This document shows positions 1 through 10,700 of a stretch of DNA of 64,000 nt, piece by piece. The translations under genes were made by a program, and so were the position numbers. This stretch comes from Wurfbainia villosa (Eukaryota > Streptophyta > Magnoliopsida > Zingiberales > Zingiberaceae), in the NCBI GenBank assembly GCA_025175895.1, contig CM045991.1, positions 90,941,174 through 91,005,173 of the forward strand, read 5' to 3'. The notes under the pieces were generated by a model. The model saw only the letters and a program-made list of their open reading frames with translations, had not been told where the DNA came from and did not search any database. The number at the start of each line of letters is the position of its first letter. The first letter of the stretch is position 1.

Positions 1-2
1 AG

Positions 3-170
3 TTCGTCGTTTGGGCAGCAGATGCAGTGTTTAGTCGTTTGCTTCCATCGTTTAAGCAAACGCCAGCTCCGCTGGTTCAAGATGAATCCGAAGCAACCAG
101 CTTGATATCTTCTCTCCGACAAGTCAATGATACATGCTGTTTGGATAATTGTACTTCCATGAGAGCTTAG
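3..170 (+). CDS. 3'-terminal exon of an unidentified gene (partial)
   Basis: Reading frame 3 is open from the window edge for 56 codons and ends with TAG at 168-170; the other two plus frames close early. The peptide starts FVVWAADAVFSRLLPSF, has an acidic Ser-rich middle (VQDESEATSLISSLRQV) and ends NCTSMRA. The terminal stop is followed about 80 bp later by an AATAAA box, which fits the last exon and 3' UTR of a plus-strand gene entering from the left. No splice acceptor is visible, so the exon begins before the window. I do not recognise the family. Short length and lack of context keep confidence moderate. Confidence 0.4.
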   Translation, partial: FVVWAADAVFSRLLPSFKQTPAPLVQDESEATSLISSLRQVNDTCCLDNCTSMRA

Positions 171-249
171 AATTGCTGTTAAAGGTAGTTTCCGTACTCT
201 GTTGGCGCCTTTCTTTCAACTATTGACAAGTTTAACAGCTTAAAATGCC

Positions 250-255
250 AATAAA
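250..255 (+). other. Candidate polyadenylation signal AATAAA
   Basis: A canonical AATAAA lies 80 bp after the TAG of the partial exon and just before an A-rich run. It is the likely 3' end signal of that gene. Isolated AATAAA boxes are common in AT-rich DNA, so this rests on position. Confidence 0.35.
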
Positions 256-270
256 GTTTGAAAGAAAAAA

Positions 271-3165
271 AAAACAGTCTGGCCTTGTTATTTTTTGGTT
301 ATCTTACTCGAGTTAAGTTATCTGTTTGAAAAGAACAGTCAATTTAGACTAACTCACCGAAGGCCCAAACAATCAAACATATGATTCGTTTAGCTTACCT
401 AAATTAGTTTTAGCTTTAGTTATCTCTAGGTTACTTAATTTACTTGAGTTTCTGTTTTGATTCACTCTGTTGATGCATGCATCTATGTTATGCACTTAGT
501 GGAAAATATTGTAAACACTAATATGTTGAATATAGGTTCGAGTGGAAAATTTTCCCATCTTTACTTCTTTCTACCATGGAAATTTGTTATTTTTTTCTTC
601 AATTTTCTTATTTTTAGAGGATGGGATTAACTAATGATAATTTAGAATGATTCCTCACTAGCATTAAATATGTTTCTAAAACAACTTGGGTTTACATATA
701 ATATTAAATGTTATTATGAAGTTATTGGGAATTGAAAAAGGAAGAAGGGGGGTTACATAATTTTTTTTTTAACCATGATGGTATATTTTTCACGTAGATT
801 ATATTGACTTTTCGAAGTTCATTAAAGCAAAGATCTGTTTCTTATATAATTCAACTTGTTAGGATGATATGAATCCATCTTAGTTTAAGGTCACCATCAA
901 CAATGGAAAATTTTCAGATTCTGTGGGAATCATGTCTTGCAATTGTTATACTATTTCTCAACTTTTCAGTTGTAGACATAAACTTTCTTTCCAGGGACCA
1001 CAATTTTTGAAGCCATACTGATTTGCACGATAACTTTTTAATTCCTTTTCTGTAGGTAGATTCAACATTTGAAAGGTGTTGTGACATGTAATCTATTCGA
1101 TTAATTGGACAAAAAATAATTGAAATGAAATAGAATGATCGATTTCATAGAGAATAAAGATTTTGATTCCAGTTATTTCTTCTTATTTATTTTTGTCCAA
1201 ATTAGGTAGAAATTGATGACAATAAAATTTACAATCTCATAAACACAAAAATTGTGAGAGTATTTCTCTCCCTTCAGTTTTAGATAAATAAATAAGATAG
1301 TGAAATAGAGTGGAAATAAGTTAATACTATTCCTTTCTTGTCACTTGAGTAGAAAAGTTCCCTTAGGTTTTCATTGTTACATGGGAGCCAGTATGTTGTG
1401 CATGACTCTTTTAAAGAATAGCTGTTAGAGAAGAGGCTAATGATACTATCTCACTAAATGGGCTGGGAATGCTCCTAGACAAGGAAGAATATAACATCAA
1501 ACAGACCTTAGTCTGGATTCTAAACCGAAGAACACACCGCCTTGACATTGGCAAGGCACACATTTTCTCCATCTGTGTGGGGTTCCCAAGTCTCAGATAA
1601 AGAAAAAAAGGCATACAATTTGAGGGGGATAGAAAAGGAAACCTGTACCAAAGGTTTTAACTAAAACAAAATATTTCAACAACTAACGAGTGAGTGACTT
1701 TCGGACACAATTAAAAAAAAAGAAGCAATGATCCTCTCCTTGTTTCATTAGGAGCAGTTTTCCTGCATAACAAGTTGAGCGTAAGGGCTTAATTGACATG
1801 GTAATATATAAAGGACTAGTGTTCAATTAGTGGTTAAAGTAGTTCCTTGTCTTAGTGTTCCTAGACAAGTGGGGGAAGAAGAGGTTCAGTTTGAATTGGT
1901 GAAAATGGGGAAGGACTGTAGGAATAAAGGAAATGAAAATTGAATTCAAACTGAGTGCTTGACATCACCTTCTGCAAATCATCCTGTGTACAACATCTGA
2001 CACTCCGAGAGCCACCATATCATGTGTGAAAAAATTACACCCCAATTGATCATGTGTGAAAAATTTTAGAGCCTACCATGTCATGTCCAGATCTATGCTT
2101 GAGTTATAATCATGCCATAGGCTGCATTTGAGGTTTCCTTTTAGCTGCATGTCTGAATCAATAGGAACTCGATGATATGGAAAAATTTACTAACACATTA
2201 AGATAATCTTCCACATATATTGTGATTTCACAAACCACATTAGCAATACTGTTGTTTATATACTTCTGACACAAGCATGGTGTGTGACCCAACAATTTCT
2301 AAGGTGGGCTATCTTTGCAAAAGATGCTAAGAGACTATGATCCTGTGGCAGCAAAGTATTCATTTGAAGTTGAGAAAATTGCTTGGGGATGGTCACTTGT
2401 ATTGCTTGCTTTTGTAACTTCAAATCTCGTACATTAATGGCTTATTTATAATCTGAGGCTTCATTTGGAGTATCTGAAGACTGAAATTTATAAACATTAA
2501 GCCCAGAATAAATACAGGTTATTTATTTATTTGTTTTTTTATGTGTGTGTCTGAGTTAGAACTTCAACTAAAATGGTAGGCAACACCTCTTTTCCATTTC
2601 TCTAATGCTTTTATTAGCTCATTTTTTATGTTTCTCTTCTTTTTTATAATTTCATGAGTGTTTTTTTTTCCTTCATGTTTATGTTTGCTAATATGGACCT
2701 ACTAATACATTTAATGGGAATGTGGATATTGTTTTGCTATTCAAGAATACAAGATGGGTATCATGGTATGCTAGTGATAAATTTCAATCTATGTGCACAC
2801 TGCATCGTCTTCAGGTCTTTCTCACTACCATGAACTCCATATATTAACAATGAGATTTCTTTAGGCAAAATTGCACTAGCTTAGAATAGACTATGTTTAA
2901 GTATTTTCATATAACCATTGAGTACTTGTTACTATTTATGAATGTTAATCGATCTTTCTTTTCCCTTCTCAGACAATCTAGCTCAAATTTATTCATTAAC
3001 TTCTCTTAGACTCAACCTTAACAATCCACTCATGCTATTTGGATTTATCTTAGATGGCACAACTGGTCCTTTTTAGGACCGAGGGAATAACATAGGAATT
3101 AGGAAAGGAGAAATTCTTTTCAATTCAAATACTCAAATAATAAACTGTTAAGTTGTTCTTTGCAG
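271..3165. other. AT-rich intergenic spacer, no gene seen
   Basis: About 2.9 kb of AT-rich DNA with no open frame showing domain-like sequence, no terminal inverted repeats I could pair and no long direct repeat. The right part should hold the promoter of the hAT-derived gene. A polypyrimidine-rich stretch ending in TTTGCAG at 3159-3165, 21 bp before that gene's ATG, looks like a 3' splice site, so a 5' UTR intron and an upstream noncoding exon are possible. Confidence 0.4.
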
Positions 3166-3186
3166 AGGTGGAAGTAAAGACATCAA

Positions 3187-5635
3187 ATGGACACAACGCT
3201 TGTTCCATCTGTAGCAACTGCAGATTCTACATTGGTCTTGTCAGAGAAAGGAAATGATTGTCCACCATTGAAACCAAAAAAAAAGTCTATGACTTCATTC
3301 TATCAAAATTTTTTTGAAATAGCTCCAGACGGAAAGAGTCGCAGATGCAAAATTTGCAAACAAAGTTACTCTATAACCACAGCTACAGGTGAATTTGAAT
3401 TTTTTTTCCTTACTGTTTCAGCATTCTGTGATATTAGTATGTATTTTTTTTGATCACCTGAGTGTAATTAGATTATTATTCAAATTAGAAAACCAACTAT
3501 TTTGCACCTTGTAGAAAGTACGCTATATAACAAGTGCTATTTCATCTACAAGTCTTAGGATTACAGTTTGAGCTACTATTAGTGGTACACGGTTGCTAAT
3601 AGTCATTGATTTGGTTGGTCAATCGTCACTTAGTCTTGGTTCTGTGAGATTTACCATGAGCGGAAGCCATGGCATCCAGATAGGAGGTGACAGTCACCTC
3701 ACCCCTTCTCACTACTCGATGTCAATCTGATGTCACATTTCCTAATTTTTTGCTGACTGTTTTTTTTTGTTGATTGAAGGAAATCTTAGTAGGCATCTCA
3801 GGCATCGCCATCCAGGATACGACCATCTTGGTGATGGTATCCAACAAGTCCAACGAGCTGTTGTTGCACCGAAGAAGTCTCAACCTTTATTGAAGCCTGC
3901 AATTGATCTTGATCACTTGAATTGGTTGCTGCTCAGATGGCTCATTGGAGCCTCTGTTCCTGTTACTTTTGATGAGGTATTTTTGAATTCCTTCAGGTTT
4001 CTAAACCCATCTATAAAGATTTGGCCTAAAGATAAGTTCCAAGCAGTAGCTCTTGAGGTTTTCAAAAGTATGCGAGAAGATGTCCGAGCATCATTGCAAA
4101 ATATAAACTCAAAGGTTTCAATTACTATGGATTTTTGGACTTCCTATGAGCAAATATTTTATATGTCAGTCAAGTGTCACTGGATAGATGAGAATTGGTC
4201 CTTGCACAAGATTCTTCTTGATGTATGCCGTATCCCTTATCCGTGTACTGGGCCTGATATCTTATCTGCGATGACGAAGGTGCTTACAACCTTTAACATT
4301 GATAGAAAGATTCTCTGTTGCACAAATGACAACAGTCAACAGGCAATTCATGTATGTCATGCCCTAAAGGAGGACCTTGATGCTAATAATTTGCCCTTCT
4401 TTTATATTCCCTGTGCGGCGCGAACCCTGAATTCAATAATAGAAGATGGCCTGAGAACTCCAAAACCTATTATATCTAAGATTCGAGATTTTGTCCTTGA
4501 GTTGAATTCTTATCCTGATATGACCGAGGACTTCAAACAATTCCTCGCACTTTACCATGAAGGTTCATGGAAGTTCCCACTCGATTCCTCCTCGACAAGC
4601 TGGAGTGGGGATTATGCCATGCTTGATATGGTTAGAAAGGTACTATTTTCGTTGCTATTGCCTTCATTGATCATACTATTAGCGTGAACAAGTATCTTTT
4701 TTAGGTTGAGTACTGATCTTCAGTATACTATTTTCATCATGTAGGCTCCTAATGCGATGGAAAGTACTATCAAAAAGCATGAAGAAACTTTCAGTAGCCG
4801 AAATCTGTTGCTGAGCGCGACGGAGAAATCCGCGATCAACATTTTACATTCATATCTGGAACCATTCTATAAGATAACAACTAACTTGTCCACAAGTAAA
4901 GTTCCTACAGTCGGTCTGGCACTTTTCTTCATGGACCATGTCTTCGAGTTAATTGGTTCTTGCAGGGATTCTTGTCGCCAAGAGTGGCTGAAAACTGTAG
5001 CTGATGATATGGCTAAGCGAGTGAGAAGCTTTTGCACTCAAGCCCATAACACTTTCACTTTCACTGCTGCAATTCTTGATCCGAGAATAAAGAAAGAACT
5101 CATACCTGAGAACCTCAACTCGGAGAAGAATTTAGAGGAAGCGAGAAGCTACTTCATGAGATACTACCCCAACAGCCAATTCCCTGTGACGACGAATGGG
5201 TTTGGCGCCCAAGAGATTTTGGATGAAGACAACATCGTTTCCTTCGCCGAAGAGATTGCAAGGAAGAGACGCCGTGCAAGTATGAACTCTGCTGTCGATG
5301 AGCTATCCCAATTTTTATCCGAACCTACCTTGCCGATCGCCACAGATGTTCTCGATTGGTGGAGGGTGAATAGCATGCGCTATCCCCGTCTCTCAGTTAT
5401 GGCCCGCGATTTCTTGGCCGTCCAAGGGACCTCAGCAGAACCCGACGAGTTGTTCGGCAAAGGTGACGAAGCACGCAAAAAGCAGTTTTGTTTACCTTAC
5501 AGCAGCATGCAGCCCTTCATCTGCATCAACTCTTGGTTGCAAAGCGGATACAAGTTCAAATTCAGGACAATCGAGATCAACTTCGAAAAGCTGATAGAAT
5601 CCACTGCTGCTTCTGTCGACATCGCCAAGACTTGA
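3187..5635 (+). CDS. BED zinc-finger / hAT transposase-derived protein (RICESLEEPER/DAYSLEEPER type), 3 exons
   Basis: Splice model: exons 3187-3388, 3780-4639 and 4745-5635, all with GT..AG borders and compatible phases, giving 650 aa. A BED-type zinc finger is assembled across intron 1: C54-x2-C57 with H73-x4-H78. The hAT catalytic-fold region carries MDFWTS (D185) and TNDNS (D251), followed by a PCAARTLN block. The C-terminal hAT dimerisation region contains LDWWRVNSMRYPRLSVMARD. The usual SExxF glutamate site reads E586-P-D588-E589-LF, so the third acidic residue is shifted. PCAAR replaces the usual CxxH histidine, and TSWSG replaces the usual TRWN-type motif. Family knowledge: such proteins are either transposases or host genes domesticated from them that act as DNA-binding nuclear regulators. 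The intact frame, the introns and the absence of flanking terminal inverted repeats favour a domesticated gene. Target genes are unknown. Confidence 0.82.
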
Positions 5636-5883
5636 ATGGAAAACACACACAACACAATGTTATATAGATTTCTTCAAAATGGTGTAATATCTTCCTCATC
5701 TTTCTGATGGTTTCACAGCTGGATTTAGGCCAATTATTTGATAAGAGATAACAATAGTTGCTCGTGCTATTTCTTCTGTCAAAATTAGATGAGCTCCTTG
5801 TAACTCTATGGTGATATTTATGTTGGCAGCTTAAATCTCTCGATAAGCACGATTCATCTTCTTCTCCTATGCTTGAGGTCTAG

Positions 5884-6088
5884 GGTAGCGTTTGGTTTGG
5901 TTTATGAAGTTTTTTTTATTTTTTCAGAAAATAAAAAAATATAGAAAATGATGTTTGGTCCATGCTTTTTTATCTTCGTTTTTTAAAAAATAAAAAAGTA
6001 TTTTTTAAAAAATTAAAAAATGAAGAAAAAAAAAAATCATTTTTTATTTTTCAGAAAATGAAAAACGTGCTTTAAATCAAACACTGCC
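5884..6088. mobile_element. Small inverted-repeat element (MITE-like), degenerate
   Basis: The left end (GGTAGCGTTTGGTTT) and the reverse complement of the right end (GGCAGTGTTTGATTT) form an imperfect terminal inverted repeat around a 205-bp, extremely A/T-rich body of A-run and T-run segments. Flanks are TAG on the left and TTA on the right, so a PIF/Harbinger-like TWA duplication is only approximate. There is no coding capacity. The GCGTTTGG terminus resembles that of the larger element 90 bp downstream, suggesting related families. Confidence 0.5.
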
Positions 6089-6176
6089 TTAGATCTGCAT
6101 TTATTTGTGGTAGTATATTGTGATGATTTTCGCCAGCTAAATAGATCACAAGATGTATCAATTCTTTTTAGCTTAA

Positions 6177-6725
6177 GGGGCGTTTGGTTGGAAGGTAGGA
6201 ATAGAAATGAGAATGAGTTTAACAGTAGTCTGAAATGAAAATGAGTTTTATCATTCCAATAATATTATTTGGTTTATAAGTTGGGAATGAGAGCGATCGA
6301 CGGTGGTCGACGGCCGGCAATCGACGATCGACGATCGGTGGCCGACGACCGACGATCAGCCGCGACGATCGACCGGTGGCGGTCGGCTGATCGACGATCG
6401 GGCGCAGGCAACGCGACGATCGGCATGATCGACGGCACGGTGGCGATGACGATCGATCGGCGACGGCGGTCGACGGCCTCGACGATCGGCGGTGATCGAT
6501 GGCGACGGCGATCGACCAGCGGTGGCGACGATCAACGATCGTCGAGTGAGCGATGGGCGACAGTGAACGAAAATGAAATTCAAATCCACCATGTGAGATG
6601 GATTTTATTGATTTCTAATTATTTAGAATTGATTCTCAAACTCTCCTTCTTAAACCATTAACTAAACACTCTATATTATTTTTATTTTCGTTCCCTCATT
6701 TCAAACCTACCAACCAAATACCACC
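6177..6725. mobile_element. Tourist/Harbinger-like MITE, 549 bp, TSD TAA
   Basis: The left terminus GGGGCGTTTGGTTGGAAGG pairs imperfectly with the right terminus (reverse complement GGTGGTATTTGGTTGGTAGG). Identical TAA trinucleotides flank both ends (6174-6176 and 6726-6728), the 3-bp duplication expected of PIF/Harbinger elements. Subterminal arms are AT-rich, but the centre (about 6290-6560) is a GC-rich CGATCG-rich block unlike normal MITE sequence. No transposase is encoded, so mobility would need enzyme supplied by another element. Confidence 0.72.
6290..6560. repeat. GC-rich degenerate CGATCG/GACGATCG repeat block inside the MITE
   Basis: About 270 bp are made almost entirely of jumbled GACGATCG, CGATCGAC, GGTCGACGG and GGCGGTCG words. 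CpG is very dense in an otherwise AT-rich spacer. Open frames exist on both strands here (Arg/Asp-rich), but they follow from the repeat composition and have no recognisable domain. Confidence 0.65.
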
Positions 6726-6728
6726 TAA

Positions 6729-7728
6729 ATGGTTGAATCGATCGGTTCTAGTGATGATAATGAATGAAGTCTAGTGAGTTTCGCCTGCCTAATAATTGTC
6801 ACAAGTTGAATTCAAAGTTGAAAATTCTACGATGAAAATATTATTAATAATCGAAAAAAAAATCCTCAAAAGAAATTCCTACTTGCAAAAGTATTGAAGT
6901 CTTTAACTAATTTCCAGATTTTTTTAAATAATAATAAGGAAAAAATGGATTTTGAAGGCAGGTTTGTGGTCAAATGCCGGGTCGTTTACTCTCCTATCAA
7001 ATTCAATGCATTTATGCATGCGAACCTTCGCCTGGACCAGATTTCCAGTGTCCTTCTGGAACGTCTGGTACTGCTTGCTTTTGATTTCCCTTTTAATGAG
7101 AGCAGACTTTGCAATATAAATCTAGATTGCGGCACAATTTCCACGCCGAATCGTTGCGCCTACGGCAGATTTTCCTGGGAATTGGTGGTGGAGTTTCTGC
7201 CCTGACGGGAGTCAAGTCAAAGCGGGGATTAGGTGAGAGGTTTGAAGATTCTACTCCATGGTTTCGAAGAAGGTGGTTCCTCGACTTGCCGGGCTAACTT
7301 GTGCTTCATAATGGGCGGCGACCTCTGGTAATGGCTAGATTTCCGGCGTCTTGGAGATAAAGGAGCCGTCTTGGTCGCTGCTGGACGGATTTTGGTTTTG
7401 CAAGTGCCTCAAAGCTGTTATTTTCTGTGTTCCTCCCACCGCCGCCCTCTTTTTTCTTCTGATCGTGCATACAGAATCCCTTTCTTAGCTCGGTCGGTCT
7501 CGGCGGAGGAAGAGGCGTGATACAGATTCGAAAGCTTCAGCTCGGAGAGGGCAGGTAAATCGGCGCGGACATTGATTTTGTTCTCTGGTTTCCGAAAGCC
7601 GAAGTGGCTGGCAGATCTTGGGACTAAAAAAGGTTGAAAAATTTGTGCTAAGTCTCTTTACATTTGTTCAAAAATCCATCGAAGACCATTTGGCGTTTCT
7701 AGTTTGCTGAATTGCGATATAAGAACCA
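6729..7728 (+). promoter_or_regulatory. Upstream region and probable 5' UTR of the flippase gene
   Basis: No independent gene is convincing here. A TATAAA at 7115-7120 could be the core promoter. Downstream DNA becomes pyrimidine-rich (CCTCCCACCGCCGCCCTC near 7433-7450), typical of plant 5' leaders. If this TATA is used the leader would be about 580 nt and could contain an intron. Short open frames at 6894-7297 show no domain and probably lie in the promoter or leader. Inference from position only. Confidence 0.35.
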
Positions 7729-10700
7729 ATGGCACGGGGGAGGAGAAGAGAGCTTCTTTTGAGCAGATTGTATGCTTTTGCTTGCGGCACGTCCAGGTTT
7801 GAAGCCGACGTTTCTCAAGTCGGAGGTCCGGGCTTCTCCCGAGTGGCCTTCGCGAATGAGCCCGATTCCATCGAGGCTGCCAATTTGAACTATGGATCCA
7901 ACTATGTTTCCACCACCAAGTACACAGTTGCTACCTTCTTCCCCAAGGCACTGTTCGAGCAGTTTCGGAGGGTTGCAAATATGTACTTTCTGTTTGTTGG
8001 ATGCCTTTCTTTTACTTCTTTGGCTCCTTATTCTGCAGTCAGTGCGATTTTCCCACTGATTGTGATGATTGGAGCAACCATGGCAAAGGAAGCTATCGAA
8101 GACTGGCGTCGATATCAGCAGGTAGATTCTTATAGTCCATTTCCTCATAGAGAATCTGTAGCGGCCTGATGGTTATGATGCATCTTTGCCTGGTGTTGTG
8201 CCATCACCAACATAAACATTTTCCAATTTATAATTTCAAGATTCAGCTCGTGTTTCATTCTTCACCTTTCTTCGCATCGACAATATATAGAATGAATATG
8301 GTAACTAGTTCATGTGAAAAGTGTGGTAATAAGGTGTAGATATGTTTCAGAGTTTCATGTCTTTATACAAACAAAAATAGCATGAAAAGAAAACACCCTT
8401 GATAACTACACATGTTTGTTGATTCTATATCTGGTCGACTGAAGAATAGGTTTTGTTTAGAAGGAAACTAGAAGTAGTTTTGCTAAATTTTCTTCCGTCG
8501 AGCGAGGAGAAATTGTGTTCTATTACTGAATCTGAGGAGATCTGAGTATCATATAACTGATGCTGTGAATCAATGAATTCCTTATATTTGGTGAATGGTG
8601 TATTTAAATTAGGTTTTTAGCAGTTGATATAATAAAGTACCCACCTCTTGTTTCTCTTTTCTGAACTAACAATGATTCACTTTTGATTCGCTCAGGATAT
8701 TGAAGTGAACAATAGAAAAGTTAAATTACATCAAGGTGGTGGCACATTCAAATTTACAGAGTGGAGGAATCTAAGGGTGGGTGATATTGTGAAGGTGGAG
8801 AAAGATAGCTTCTTCCCTGCTGACCTTGTTATGCTTTCGTCAAGTTACGACGATGGAATTTGTTATGTTGAGACCATGAATCTAGATGGGGAAACAAACT
8901 TGAAACTAAAGCAAACACCAGAGGTAACTACAAGTTTACAATCAGATTCAAGTTACCAGGATTTCAAAGCAATCATCAAATGTGAAGATCCAAATGCAAG
9001 CCTATACACTTACGTTGGAACTATGGAATATGAAAACCAACAGTATTCTCTTTCACCTCAACAACTTCTTCTTAGGGATTCAAAGTTGCGCAACACTGAT
9101 TTCATATACGGAGTTGTTGTTTTCACAGGCCATGATACAAAGGTCATGCAAAATGCTACAAATTCACCATCAAAAAGGAGCAAAATTGAGAGACAAATGG
9201 ACAGGCTAATTTATCTTCTCATGTCTTCCTTGGTCTCAATCTCATTTATTGGTTCAGTTGTTTTTGGGGTAAAAACTAATGATGATCTACAAGATGGCAA
9301 GATGAAGAGATGGTATCTTAGACCCGATGACTCCTCCATCTACTTTGATCCTAGGAGAGCAGCTGTTGCTGCGATATTGCATTTTTTAACAGCCATGATA
9401 TTGTATAGCTATTTCGTCCCTATTTCTTTGTATGTTTCTATAGAGATTGTTAAGGTTCTGCAGACTATATTTATCAATCAAGACATCCAAATGTATCACG
9501 AAGAATCTGATAAGCCAGCTCATGCACGGACTTCAAATTTGAATGAGGAACTAGGCCAAGTCAACACTATCCTCTCAGATAAGACTGGAACTCTCACTTG
9601 CAACTCAATGGAGTTCATTAAATGCTCAATAGCTGGTACTGCTTACGGTCATGGGTTTACAGAGGTTGAGAGAGCAATGGCTAGAAGAAAGGGATCTCCA
9701 TTGGTAGAAACTGAAGAATCAATAGAACATTCTGAGAATGCAAAACCAGCTATCAAAGGATTTAATTTTGATGATGCACGTATTATGTATGGGAATTGGA
9801 TTAAGGAACCTCATGCTGATGTCATAAGGATGTTTTTTCAACTGTTGGCTATCTGCCATACTGCTATACCTGAAGTAGATGAGGAAAAAGGAAAAATATC
9901 ATATGAAGCTGAATCACCTGATGAGGCTGCCTTTGTTATTGCTGCAAGGGAGCTTGGTTTTGAGTTTTATCAGAGGACACCAACAAGCATCTCTATACGT
10001 GAACTAGATCCAATCTCAGGCAAGCATGTGGAAAAGTAAGGAGAAATATATATGTTGTTTTTCCTGTTTAGAAAATCTTATTGCTTGATATCTTGTGGTT
10101 GCTGTTAGCAACTCAGTCTAATTTTTTCTCTCCCTTTGTTAGGTCATATAAGCTGTTAAATGTCATAGAGTTTAATAGCTCTAGAAAGCGCATGTCTGTG
10201 ATAGTTCAAGATGACAAAGGAAAGTTGCTACTTTTTAGCAAAGGTGCTGATAGGTCAGTAAGCTGCTTGAATCAGTCTATTAGAGACATAAGAACTGACT
10301 AACACAAATTTCATACTACTTATATTTATTAGATGAAGAGATTATGTTCTCTAAGACATGAACCTGAATTTTATATTGAAAAATCTCGTTCATATGTACA
10401 GTGTCATGTTTGAAAGGCTTGCCAATAATGGAAGGGAATTTGAAGATAAAACTAAGGTGCAGATGCTTGAATATGCTGATGCTGGTTTAAGAACCTTAGT
10501 TCTTGCATACCGTGAGCTTGATGAAGAACAATACAAAAGCTTCAACCAAATGTTCATGGATGCAAAGAATTCCATTAGCACTGATAGAGAGGGAAGAATG
10601 GAAGAGGCTGCAGATTCCATTGAGAGAAATTTGATTCTTCTTGGTGCCACAGCTGTTGAAGACAAACTGCAAAATGGGGTGGGTTGAAAGTTCTAGGCAT

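Noticed and set aside
6269..6661. 130-codon Arg-rich frame in the MITE
   Set aside because: Frames are open on both strands because of the GACGATCG repeat composition; no homology features.
7699..8148. 149-codon minus-strand frame
   Set aside because: Antisense to flippase exon 1 and its leader; no domain.
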